A stretch of DNA of 64,000 bases. Origin: Aurantiochytrium sp. KH105. Lineage: Eukaryota > Sar > Bigyra > Thraustochytrida > Thraustochytriidae. Shown piece by piece: positions 37,866 to 46,799 of the stretch (within the stretch, counting starts at the first letter, position 1; each line of letters begins with the position of its first letter). The position numbers were made by a program, and so were the translations under genes. The stretch is from assembly GCA_003116975.1 (NCBI GenBank), contig BGKB01000094.1, positions 62,001 to 126,000 on the forward strand, written 5' to 3'. The notes under the pieces were generated by a model. It had not been told where the DNA came from. It saw nothing but the letters and a program-made list of their open reading frames with translations, and did not search any database.

Positions 37866-40121
37866 TCACTTTTTGGAGGCACGCTTAATAAAGTTCTGCA
37901 CGAGCTTCTTGGACTTGTCGACGGACTTAAAGCCGGCAGCAAGAGACTTGTAGGTGGCCTCGGCAGCGCGCGTGACAGCGGCCTTGAGGTCGGCAGGGTG
38001 AATTTCTTCGGCAGCAAAACTCGCAGCCAAGTCGTCGGCGCTCTCAAAGGTCTTGGAACCGCCCGACTGAACGACCAAATCAACCTTTTCGCCCTGGTGG
38101 AGCACGAGATCCTGCAGCAAAAGAAGGGGGGGATTCCAGTCCGTATTTTTCGGCTCGCAAAAGGCCTGCTTGAGCTTCTTCTTGACGTCCGGCTGAAAGT
38201 CGTCAAAAACTTCAAGTTGGGTCTTGTTCGCAGCGTCGAGCGCAGAAGTGATTGAGGTAACCTCGGGCACTGCGGTGACTTGAGGCGGGGCAAAGGCGTC
38301 AGCCTGGGAAGCGCACGACTCAATGTAGGTCGCCGCAAGTTCGTGGAGGCTCTTGCGCTGCGGGTTCGACTCATACACGACACGAGGTGCAAGGGAAAGC
38401 ACGCTTCCGACATGCATGAGCGCGGCAAGGACCGGGCCAGCCTGCGTCTCGTCCGGGTTGATGGCCTCCAAGACGTCTTGGAGCTGAAAATGACGGCCCA
38501 CGTTGATGACGCTGACCCAGTAGTCGCTCGGGTCCATAAGCATGACCTCGCTCTGGCGAAGGACCTCGACGCCCTCGAGCGCGCCTAGGGCGCCAAGGGC
38601 AGAAACGAAAACATCGTAATAGGCCGCAACACACTCGGTGGCCTTGAGCTTTTTGTCGCCTGCAAAGGTGTTGCACGCCACAGCGTCGAGGTCCGGGACA
38701 TAGAGAACGACGCGGCTACCCGAGGCATCCTTGCAAGCGGCACGGAGACTAGCGCGAGTGCCGAGAACGTCGCCGAGAGACATGTGTGGAACGCCAAGGG
38801 GCGGAAGCGGCGCAAAGACGGCAGAAACCTCGCCAGGCCCAGCGACCTTGGTGTTGCGCTTCAGCCGCGTGGGTGGCTTGGCGCTTTCGCGCTTGTACTG
38901 GCGGACAAGCGCAAGGATTTCACGAGCGTGGTCATTTGTCTCAAAGTGGTCGCGGACGGGCTGCATGAGGCGGTTCACACAGTCTGCGATACTCTTTTTC
39001 ATGTCGTCTTCCGAGAGGGAGCCGCCCAAGAACGCCTCCTTGACAGCAGCAAAGGTTTCGTACGTCTTGCCGCCTGCCTCAAAGACGGATCCGGGCTGAC
39101 TCATGACAATGTGTTCGACGTAGTCGAGGCAAGGGTTCTTGAGGACTCCGTCCTCCTCGGGCTCCTTTGGGCAGTACGCGATTCTCATCTTGCGCTCGAC
39201 TTCATCGGGCGGGTCCTCCATGAAGATGGCACTGTCTGGGTTCGATTTGCTCATCTTGGCCTGACCCTGCGCGAGGCCGTAGAGCATGTGATGCGAGAGA
39301 ATGACGGGCTTGAGTTTGCGTCCGATCGAGTCGCAGTATTCGCGCGCGAGCATGTTCACCTTGCGCTGGTCCATGCCGAGCTGGCAAATGTCCGCCTTGA
39401 GAAAGAAGATGTCGGTACACTGCATGAGCGGGTACATGATTTGTGCAGCTGTGAGGTTGTTCTCGAGACGGCCCATGATCTGGCAGCACTTTTTGATGCG
39501 GGCCAGCGTGAAGCGCTTGGCAATGTCGAGCATCTGGTCCCAGTACGGCTTGGCATTCTGGATAATGTCGTCCGATGCCCAGTGAAACTTGACATTGGCC
39601 AAGTCCATGCCAGCGCCCTTCCAGACCTCGATAAAGTATTCGCCGACGACCTTGATCTTGTCCAGATCGCCGCCCATTTTGTCATTCATAAGCGCAAACC
39701 AGTCTGCGATCCAGAACACAAAGGTGCCGCCCGACGTCGTGCACTTGTTCACATTGAGCGCCTTGAAGATACCCTGGGCAATGTGCATTCTGCCAGAGGG
39801 CTCGAAGCCGTCGTACATGCGAAAGCTCGCCTGTTTGGTCAGCAGCGTGCGCAGATCATCCTCGGTGACGCATTCCTCGCCGATGCTCTTGACGAGCTCG
39901 AACCTCCTCTCCAGCTCCTCGGGCGACACTGCGGGGGCCGCTGCGCCTGTGCTCGGCGCCTCCTTCTTCTTGGCGTCGTCGCCCTTGCCGCCCTTCTTCT
40001 TCTGCGCCTTGTCGTCCTTCTTCTTCGGCTTGCCGGCCTCCCCCGAGGAGCCCGCCGCCGCCACTCCCGCGGGCTGCGCCGCCGCGCGGAAGAGCGCGAG
40101 TCGCACGTCGCCGTCCTCCAT
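37866..40121 (-). CDS. Double-length (pseudo-dimeric) tyrosyl-tRNA synthetase
   Basis: 751 aa from the ATG at 40121 (MEDGDVRLALFRAAAQPAGV). Residues 20-55 are a Lys-rich linker. Residues 70-420 are a complete eukaryal/archaeal TyrRS: GFEPSGRMHIAQG (HIGH-type, about 100), AKMSKSNPDSAIFMED (KMSKS, about 287), ERKMRIAYCPKEPEEDGVLK and NPCLDYVEHIV. A second TyrRS-like copy follows (about 432-751). It keeps the frame of the fold (QSEVMLMDPSDYWVSVINVG; VKKKLKQAFCEPKNTDWNPP, LLLLQDLVLHQG) but has no HIGH or KMSKS. The two C-lobes align at about 340 residues offset. One chain thus mimics the TyrRS dimer, as is known in trypanosomatids. It charges cytosolic tRNA-Tyr. Confidence 0.92.
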   Translation of the reverse strand: MEDGDVRLALFRAAAQPAGVAAAGSSGEAGKPKKKDDKAQKKKGGKGDDAKKKEAPSTGAAAPAVSPEELERRFELVKSIGEECVTEDDLRTLLTKQASFRMYDGFEPSGRMHIAQGIFKALNVNKCTTSGGTFVFWIADWFALMNDKMGGDLDKIKVVGEYFIEVWKGAGMDLANVKFHWASDDIIQNAKPYWDQMLDIAKRFTLARIKKCCQIMGRLENNLTAAQIMYPLMQCTDIFFLKADICQLGMDQRKVNMLAREYCDSIGRKLKPVILSHHMLYGLAQGQAKMSKSNPDSAIFMEDPPDEVERKMRIAYCPKEPEEDGVLKNPCLDYVEHIVMSQPGSVFEAGGKTYETFAAVKEAFLGGSLSEDDMKKSIADCVNRLMQPVRDHFETNDHAREILALVRQYKRESAKPPTRLKRNTKVAGPGEVSAVFAPLPPLGVPHMSLGDVLGTRASLRAACKDASGSRVVLYVPDLDAVACNTFAGDKKLKATECVAAYYDVFVSALGALGALEGVEVLRQSEVMLMDPSDYWVSVINVGRHFQLQDVLEAINPDETQAGPVLAALMHVGSVLSLAPRVVYESNPQRKSLHELAATYIESCASQADAFAPPQVTAVPEVTSITSALDAANKTQLEVFDDFQPDVKKKLKQAFCEPKNTDWNPPLLLLQDLVLHQGEKVDLVVQSGGSKTFESADDLAASFAAEEIHPADLKAAVTRAAEATYKSLAAGFKSVDKSKKLVQNFIKRASKK

Positions 40122-40708
40122 CCTCCTCCCCGCGCGCGCGCGCAAGCTCCCTCGCGCCCGCTCGCCCGCCCGGCCGCTGCTCGAGCTCGTCCAAGCTGGC
40201 GTCCGAAGCGGCTTTGCTCTGCTGCCTGCTTGCTTGGCTTTGCTCTGCGTCGCTTTGCTTCGCTGTTTGGCCTTCGCTGGCAGCCACGAGAAGAGACACG
40301 CAAGAGACCGACCTGCGCAACCCTTTCTGGCCCAGCTGCGCAACCCCTTTTGCGCAGACCTGCGCAACCCTTTTCCCCGCCGGGCTGGCCGAGCGCACTG
40401 CGCGGAGGAAAGAAAGCTAGGCTGCGAAGGCGCGCGGACGCGCGGGGAAGGCGCGATGGGCGGGCGGCGAGCTCGCGAGCAGCAGCAGGCGCTGCTGGAA
40501 AGAGGCCTGTCGCGAGAGAGCGCCTGGAGACACGCGAGATGAGATTTTTTTTTTCACCTGGACATCGCTGGACACAGATTCTGGATGACGGGAATGTGAG
40601 GGAGAGGGCGCGCAAACGCGGCAGCAGAACACGAATAAGAAAGCAGGCGACGCGCGCGAGCGGCGGCGGCGACGCGGAGACGCGGACGAGAACGAGGCGG
40701 GAGAGAGG
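40122..40708. promoter_or_regulatory. Bidirectional promoter region (TyrRS / M42 peptidase)
   Basis: A 587-bp head-to-head spacer. It contains three or four CTGCGCAACCC direct repeats (about 40315-40375) that could be shared regulatory sites. Confidence 0.5.
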
Positions 40709-42067
40709 ATGCTCGCGAGAAGCTCGCGCCGGGTCGGCGCGACCGCGCTCCGCTGCGGCGCGCGGGGACTCGCGACCGGCAGCGAAGGCGAGCGGCCCTG
40801 GGCAAAGGCGCTCGACGAGGAGACCTTTGGCAGGCTCCGCACCCTGCTGGCCGCGCCGAGCCCCGTGGGCCTCGAGGGCGCCATGACGCAGGGTGTGCTC
40901 GAGCCGCGGCTGCGTGAGATCATCCCCTCGGCTTGGAAAGTGCACAAGTTCCGCAGCCAGGCAGCCATGGTGGTCGATACCGACCCCGAAGCCAGCGATG
41001 ACAAACTCACCGTCATGGTGGTTGGCCACGCCGACAAGATCCGCATGCAGGTGAAAAAGATCGCAAACGACGGCAAGGTGTTCATCGACAGCGACAGTCA
41101 CCTCGCACTCACGCTCCTGGGCCGCGACGTTGCCATCTTTTCCGAGGACGCCGAGACGCCCGGCGAGTACCGCGTGATCCGAGGAGGCACCGTTGAGGCG
41201 CTCGGTGCCATCCACTTTGCTGAAGCCAACATTCGCACCGGCCAGCGTGGTATCAAGGCCGAGCAACTCTACGTGGAGCTCGGTATTCACGGCAAGAACA
41301 AGAAAAAGCAAGTCACCGAGGGACTCGGTCTGCGCCCTGGCGATAGCATCATCATGGAAAAGCCAATTCGCCGCGGCGTCGGCCGCAACACCTTTACGGG
41401 CGCCTACTTGGACAACGGACTTGGTTGCTGGGTGGCGGCTGAGGCCTGCGAGCAAATGGCCCAAGACCCAGCCTTTGCCGAGACCCTCGAAAAGGTCCGT
41501 GTCCTCTTCGCCTTTGCCACGCACGAAGAAATTGGACGCTTTGGCAGCCGCGTGCTCGCACAGACCTTCAAGCCCGACGTCCTCATCGCAGTCGATGTCA
41601 ACCACGACTACGTGGCTGCCCCCGGCATTGCAAGCAAGCAAATGCCAGACCTCGCAATGGGAGAAGGCCCCACGCTCAGTGTTGGCTCCATTACCTCGGC
41701 GCACCTCAATGCCACCATTCAACGTGCCGCCCGTCGCGCCGACATTCCTCTGCAGATTGATGTCGTCGGCCGCGATACGGGCACAGATGCCATGGCCGGC
41801 GTTCTCGCCTCCGTCGATGCTGCCAGCACCTCAATTGGCATTCCCATTCGCAACATGCACACTGTTAGTGAAACTGGATGCACGGATGATCTCGTCGCAG
41901 CCACGCACCTCTTTGTTGAGACTGTGCGCGAGCTTGGTCGCCAAGAGGCCGACGGGGTGGCCTTTGCGCATCCCAACCTCACCGATGCAAAGGAGATCAC
42001 CTCCATCCCTGCTCATCTTTTTGATGACGAGGATGCCGACGGCCAAGATAGCAAGTCCGACAACTAG
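40709..42067 (+). CDS. M42 family metallo-aminopeptidase, mitochondrial-type presequence
   Basis: 452 aa. N-terminus MLARSSRRVGATALRCGARG fits a mitochondrial targeting peptide. The rest is an M42 (glutamyl aminopeptidase/TET/FrvX) dizinc peptidase with all ligands visible: H107 (VVGHADKI), bridging D235 (LDNGLG), the E273-E274 pair (HEEIG; general base plus ligand), D296 (VDVNHDY) and H384 (NMHTVSETG). M42 enzymes form tetrahedral dodecamers that trim peptides. They are mainly bacterial and archaeal, while typical eukaryotic relatives belong to M18. A transferred gene fitted with a targeting peptide is plausible. Asp/Ser-rich C-terminal tail. Confidence 0.9.
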   Translation: MLARSSRRVGATALRCGARGLATGSEGERPWAKALDEETFGRLRTLLAAPSPVGLEGAMTQGVLEPRLREIIPSAWKVHKFRSQAAMVVDTDPEASDDKLTVMVVGHADKIRMQVKKIANDGKVFIDSDSHLALTLLGRDVAIFSEDAETPGEYRVIRGGTVEALGAIHFAEANIRTGQRGIKAEQLYVELGIHGKNKKKQVTEGLGLRPGDSIIMEKPIRRGVGRNTFTGAYLDNGLGCWVAAEACEQMAQDPAFAETLEKVRVLFAFATHEEIGRFGSRVLAQTFKPDVLIAVDVNHDYVAAPGIASKQMPDLAMGEGPTLSVGSITSAHLNATIQRAARRADIPLQIDVVGRDTGTDAMAGVLASVDAASTSIGIPIRNMHTVSETGCTDDLVAATHLFVETVRELGRQEADGVAFAHPNLTDAKEITSIPAHLFDDEDADGQDSKSDN

Positions 42068-42586
42068 ATTGCCCAAGTTACCCTTGTATTACAACTTTGT
42101 ATTGCGTCCCTGTCCCCCCTTTTTCTCTCAAACGGAAGTTTTTTTTGCGAAAAGCGCCTCGGACATGCCAATAGAAAGCTCGTTTCATAGCTGGGCGAGC
42201 GGCATGTGTCGGGGCGTTTCGCGCGAGAAGGCGATTGGCCCAAGTTTCATGGCCTCTTTCGACCGATACGCACTTCCAACATTAGCAGACAAAGAACATG
42301 CCGAGCGTGGTGAGCAGACCTTGCGGGACCCAAGTCATCCTCCCGACAAGGCTAATTGCCACGCCACATTTTGATCCCTGTGCACTGGAGACAGCATCCT
42401 GACAGATCGCGTGAAAAAGTCATCTTCGGACCCGAGTGCCCTTGCCCTGCACAGAGCTTCCCATCGCAGACCCTTCTTTTCCCTTCCCCCGTCTCCTCGT
42501 CCTGGTGCAATCTCACTAACTCATCCGAGCAAAGTAGCTTTCACATGACACAAATTTTCTAATCGTCTTCTCTCTCTTTTTCGATG
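42068..42586. other. Convergent intergenic region
   Basis: AT-richer, T-rich near 42110-42150. Tail-to-tail spacer; no gene seen. Confidence 0.5.
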
Positions 42587-44986
42587 CTATAAACGCCGTC
42601 TTAATTCCGCGGCGGCAGCAAAGCGCGCACGCCGAGCCTCAATGGTCGACTCGTCTCCCCTAGACGACTCGTCTGGGCGAGCATCGTCCACAAGGGTATC
42701 GGCCGCACAATCCTTTGACGCTGACGAACCATCGTCGCTAACATCTGCATCCTCTGCAGTGTTTTCGGGGGTTACAGGCTCGTCGACTTGTACAGTGCTA
42801 TTATTTTGAGCGTCTGGCTCGGCTTCAGCTTCGACTTCGTTGTGTCCGTAATCCACAGTTTCAGAGACAGCGGAAGATGCATCCTCGGCACAGGACTCCA
42901 AAAGATCTTTGATATCCGCACGAGGAATCACATCATGAAGACAAAAGTAGACGCGACAGGTTGGACATTGTCCCTGCCACGAAGGATCAACTTCGTCGTC
43001 ACGCATAACAAGCTCCATGCGCGTCCGATTCCTCGCAAACCACCATTTGATGAGACACGTTTCACACCACGCAGGCTCGCACGGGCAGTCGGCGCGTTCC
43101 TCGCAAGTATCGCACGATTTGCGAATGAGGACATTTGGCGCGTTGCCGCAAGCACCCAAACACTCTTGCGCGAGATTAAACTCATCGCGACGAAAGCTGC
43201 GCCCTTGAAGAGCGCTCTCGCAGAGCATCTCATTGAATCGGGTATGAAAGTTTGCCTCTCTACGACTCACAACAATCTCTTCCCGTTTGCGCACGCTCTC
43301 CACAAAGGTAGAACGCAAGGTTTCAAACTGACCTCGCGGAAGTGAGACATCGAAAGCATACATTGCTCGTGAGCGTTCAGCACCCACGCCCAAAATCGAG
43401 CTCCTGCTCTCAATGCGCATCGTGACAATCTCCACGAGCTCGCCCTTGATCCAGCGCCCCGACACCTGCAAGTCGGCCACTCGGGCGTCTTCAATGGCCA
43501 CAACGTCGAGTCCAAAGTAGGATGTACAAATGAGCCAGTTCGGTGTCACGACTACGATGCGCGCGTTCCATGCGAGCACTAGCGTTGAAGGGTCGAGAAT
43601 CTCACGGTCCATCTCGGCAATGATGCCATCATGCAACGCTTCTGGGCCATGCGCGGCGGCCAGGCGCAGAGCGACAGGATCGAATCCACGAAAGAGGAGT
43701 GCCCCCCTGTACAGCAAGTACGCTGCAGTAGCGCTCAAAGCAGCCGCGCACAAGTAGACGGATGCAGGCGAAAAGGTTTGATCTACGTAGAATGCGGGTT
43801 TTCTGTCCTTTTGATCCGAAGTCCACAGCCACATCGTTGAACGTTGACGAGCTCCCTTTCCAGCGCTAGCCAACGCAGCCGACGAGAGCTCCTTTGTAGT
43901 CTTTTCCACGCGACGTACGATGCCACACGGTGACTTGAGCTCGCTGCTGAATCCCGGGAAGGCGCTGTCCTGGGTCCCCGGCACCTTGACCAGCACCTGT
44001 GTTGGACCTCGAGGATCATCGGCAAGGTCGACGCTTTGCGCGATAAAATGCGCACGGTGCTCGCGGCCTTTGATCGGACCCGTGCTCCAAGTCGGAGACG
44101 CCACCATGGCGGGAAGCAAAATATATGTCTTGGCGCTTGGTCGATCGCGCATGCTTACATCCAATGGTGCCGGACCCCTCACCACATCCCACAGAAAGGG
44201 TCCCATAATTGATAACACCAATAATGCATAGAGAAGGCCAAAAATATAGACGCCGGAAAGTCGTCTGCGCACGAGGTCTCGATGCGCTCGAACGAGCCCT
44301 AGAGCACGCGCATTCTCGGCCGCTGTTCTTGGCGGCTCGACGCGAACCTTGTGCAACTCGATGACGCCCTGGAGACACCTAATCCAGCCATTGATGGAAA
44401 GTTGCGCAAAGATTCCGCCGATAGGAGCCCCTCCGAGGTCAAGGGCAAAGTACTGTCCACCAGAGCCTCCATAGGCTGTCGACATGCGACCTCGATTTGT
44501 GACGAATTGGATCTGGTCTAGGTACGCTCCTTGCTGGCCCCGAACTTCGACGATGTATTCGTCATCTTCGAGCTCAAAAGGAGGGAATTCCGTGCCGCCT
44601 GTTCCGCCAAAGGTGACGCCCTCTGGCACATCCGAATATACAAAAGTGACACCATCAACGAGAGCTCCAGCACGCACAATCACGCTTGTTACCCTGCGCT
44701 GGCTAGCGCGTTGCGCGTTATCTTCAACCTCCTCTTCGCCGCGCGTGGCACCCTCGATCTGCCCATCGCGCTCGCTATTCTGCCGTGCGCCCGCTAAAGG
44801 CACATGCAAAGGCGGCACCGAGCGCGAGGACCAGCGGTGTTGCAGCGCAGCGATGTAGCCTGAGACGTAGAACGTGACCAGACTCACGCCCACAAAGAGC
44901 ATTGTGGCCTGCTGCACGAGGTCGAGACGGTCGTCCAGCGTCAACACCTCGTCGAGATCTTGACGCCCCATCATCCCCTCGGGCAT
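42587..44986 (-). CDS. TMEM129-like RING E3 ligase with inserted jacalin-like lectin domain
   Basis: 799 aa from the ATG at 44986 (MPEGMMGRQDLDEVLTLDDR). TM1 lies about 28-50 (MLFVGVSLVTFYVSGYIAAL). Residues 95-210 form a jacalin-like beta-prism: VTFVYSDVPEGVTFGGTGGT, YLDQIQFVTNRGRMSTAYGG, SGGQYFALDLGGAPIGGIFA. TM2 is at about 241-265 and TM3 about 409-432. Residues 605-690 carry the atypical Cys-only RING of TMEM129: CLGACGNAP, KSCDTCEERADCPCEPAWCE, TCLIKWWFA, CPTCRVYFC. TMEM129 is an ER ubiquitin ligase used in ERAD. The acidic C-tail is variable. The lectin insertion between TM1 and TM2 would face the ER lumen or cytosol depending on topology, and could read glycans on substrates. Confidence 0.85.
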   Translation of the reverse strand: MPEGMMGRQDLDEVLTLDDRLDLVQQATMLFVGVSLVTFYVSGYIAALQHRWSSRSVPPLHVPLAGARQNSERDGQIEGATRGEEEVEDNAQRASQRRVTSVIVRAGALVDGVTFVYSDVPEGVTFGGTGGTEFPPFELEDDEYIVEVRGQQGAYLDQIQFVTNRGRMSTAYGGSGGQYFALDLGGAPIGGIFAQLSINGWIRCLQGVIELHKVRVEPPRTAAENARALGLVRAHRDLVRRRLSGVYIFGLLYALLVLSIMGPFLWDVVRGPAPLDVSMRDRPSAKTYILLPAMVASPTWSTGPIKGREHRAHFIAQSVDLADDPRGPTQVLVKVPGTQDSAFPGFSSELKSPCGIVRRVEKTTKELSSAALASAGKGARQRSTMWLWTSDQKDRKPAFYVDQTFSPASVYLCAAALSATAAYLLYRGALLFRGFDPVALRLAAAHGPEALHDGIIAEMDREILDPSTLVLAWNARIVVVTPNWLICTSYFGLDVVAIEDARVADLQVSGRWIKGELVEIVTMRIESRSSILGVGAERSRAMYAFDVSLPRGQFETLRSTFVESVRKREEIVVSRREANFHTRFNEMLCESALQGRSFRRDEFNLAQECLGACGNAPNVLIRKSCDTCEERADCPCEPAWCETCLIKWWFARNRTRMELVMRDDEVDPSWQGQCPTCRVYFCLHDVIPRADIKDLLESCAEDASSAVSETVDYGHNEVEAEAEPDAQNNSTVQVDEPVTPENTAEDADVSDDGSSASKDCAADTLVDDARPDESSRGDESTIEARRARFAAAAELRRRL

Positions 44987-45732
44987 CACGATACCGTCCT
45001 CTCCCCGTCCTCGACGTGATGTTCCGCTCGTGACAATCAATCGATTCTGGCTGCTCCAGAGAGCTTCTGCAGCCGCAAATCCCCTCTCTCGCGCCTGGCA
45101 CCGGCGGCGTGAGACAGAGCCCGCGTGTGTCACAACACTGCTTTCCTCTTCGCAGTCTCGTACGCGGCCTCCTCGAGCGTCTCCTGCAGGACCCGAGACC
45201 TTCCTCCTTCGTCTGCGCTGCAGCGAGACGCGCGGCCGGGCGCGCAAAATGAGGAGCGCGCGCGAAGGCTCGGCGGAGATTGGTGGCCCTCCGGAGCGGC
45301 CGCGTGCGTCCGCGCGCACGCGGGCGTCGCGGCGGCGTCAGGGTCGCGAGGATCGGGCTCTGCTTTGCTGCTTCCTCGCCATGGCCGCGGAAAAGGAGGG
45401 GAATCATCGCGCCGCGCAAGCGGGCTATGCGCGCCGCGCAAGTGGGCTATGCGCGCCGCGCAAGTGCGCAATGGCGCCTTTAGCCACTTGCGCCGCGGCG
45501 GTGGGACCCGCGCGCGGCAAGTGGGTTATGCGCCCCGCGCAAGTGAAGAATCCGCAGAGAGTTGAGTCTGCGTCGCGGCGGGCGGACGAGAAGCGAAAGA
45601 GGGGCGCGAGAAATGGGGTATTGGGAGACGGCAAGTAGGAAAATGGGCGCCGGAAGTGAAGAATGGCGCGGCAAAGTGGAAATTGGGCGCGGCAACGATG
45701 AAAAGAAGAGCAAAAAACGAATCCCGAGCGCG
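44987..45732. promoter_or_regulatory. Bidirectional promoter region (TMEM129-like / cyclophilin)
   Basis: A 746-bp head-to-head spacer. Its cyclophilin-proximal half is filled by the repeat cluster listed at 45411-45705. The upstream extension of the minus-strand frame has no ATG and is not conserved-looking. Confidence 0.55.
45411..45705. repeat. Cluster of GCAAGTGGG(C/T)TATG-type elements
   Basis: About ten related elements. The first three are spaced 22 bp apart (about 45418, 45440, 45462). An inverted copy, CCACTTGCGCCGCG, is at about 45482. Further copies lie at about 45517, 45538, 45632, 45654, 45671 and 45691, increasingly diverged. Consensus GCGCAAGTGGGNNATG. It probably forms a transcription-factor site array next to the cyclophilin gene. 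Confidence 0.75.
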
Positions 45733-46617
45733 ATGAGGTCGGGACGAAGAAGAAGCCCCTCTCGCGGGGCGATCGCGGCGGTCCTCTTCGCGGCGGCGAT
45801 AGCAGCAGCAGCATCGCTGGTGACGCTGGCAAACGCTGATGGAAGCGTGCGTGGACCTGTGCAGGAACGCGAACCGGTCGTCCTCGAACACGAGCCGCAC
45901 GTGGTCGTGGAGTGCAAGCTGCGTCGCAAGGGCGTCTTCAAGGTGGTCGTCGTCCCGTCGTGGGCGCCCGTGGGTGCAGAGAGGTTTCTGAATCTCGTCG
46001 ACGAGGGATTCTTCGATGGAGCGCCCTTGTTCCGTGCCGTGCGCGGCTTTCTCGTGCAGTTTGGCCTCTCGAGTGATCCAGAAGCCAACAACCGCTGGGG
46101 ACACCTGACGCTTCCGGACGATCCAAAGCAAGGCGTCAGGATACGTCGCGGTACGCTTGCCTTTGCAGGCAGCGGTAAGAACTCCCGTGCGACGCAGATG
46201 TTCATTGCGCTCACCGACAAGGCTTGGCCGCGTCTGGGAAGCGAGCCTTGGGAGACTCCCTTTGCCTATGTGCCTGCAGAGGATTATCAGGCCGTTGTGT
46301 CACTGCTCAACACCGAATACGGCGACATCAAACCCTTTAACAAGCAAGGTGTGGACCCGGGCAAAATTTGGCGACATGGCATGTCATACCTTGAGGATGG
46401 CTTTCCTAATCTCGATTATCTCGCTTATTGCAGACGTCTTCCAAAACACCATCTTGGCTTTGCCGATTCAATCATGCAAGCCCAAGAAGACTTTGCCAAC
46501 GCTGCTCCTGACGACGCGAGCACACGACTCCTATACGTGCTGGCCATTCTGCTCGTCATCATGACCTGCTATATGTGTGTCTCGCTGGTTTATCGGCCAG
46601 CAGTCAAGCGCGCCTAG
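45733..46617 (+). CDS. Membrane-anchored cyclophilin-type peptidyl-prolyl isomerase
   Basis: 294 aa from the ATG at 45733 (MRSGRRRSPSRGAIAAVLFA). Basic start plus hydrophobic stretch (14-35) is a signal peptide or signal anchor. Residues 48-225 are a cyclophilin domain: RFLNLVDEGFFDGAPLFRAV then RGFLVQFGL, replacing the canonical RVIPGFMIQGGD. Later segments are RIRRGTLAFAGSGKNSRATQ and MFIALTDKAWPRLG. The catalytic-region Arg and Phe-x-x-Gln are kept; GGD is not. A second membrane segment is near the C-terminus (LLYVLAILLVIMTCYMCVSL). It likely resides in the secretory pathway with the isomerase domain in the lumen. The divergent catalytic loop suggests altered activity. Confidence 0.85.
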   Translation: MRSGRRRSPSRGAIAAVLFAAAIAAAASLVTLANADGSVRGPVQEREPVVLEHEPHVVVECKLRRKGVFKVVVVPSWAPVGAERFLNLVDEGFFDGAPLFRAVRGFLVQFGLSSDPEANNRWGHLTLPDDPKQGVRIRRGTLAFAGSGKNSRATQMFIALTDKAWPRLGSEPWETPFAYVPAEDYQAVVSLLNTEYGDIKPFNKQGVDPGKIWRHGMSYLEDGFPNLDYLAYCRRLPKHHLGFADSIMQAQEDFANAAPDDASTRLLYVLAILLVIMTCYMCVSLVYRPAVKRA

Positions 46618-46799
46618 CGTTTTTTCGCCGAGCTCTCAGCTACACACGAATTTGCTTTGAAATTGTCTAATGTTCATGAACGCTGTTATCTTTTTGATGA
46701 AAAGGGATTTGCTCGCGATTCGATTGATTGACGTAAAAGACTAAGGAGAAAAAGTCCGCGCGTTCACGATGTCCTCTCCGATAGCATGAGCCTGAGTAC

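Noticed and set aside
38784..40886. 700-codon plus-strand frame
   Set aside because: Antisense to TyrRS; the minus strand carries HIGH and KMSKS signatures.
39839..41722. 627-codon minus-strand frame
   Set aside because: Antisense to the M42 peptidase and shadow of the TyrRS N-terminus.
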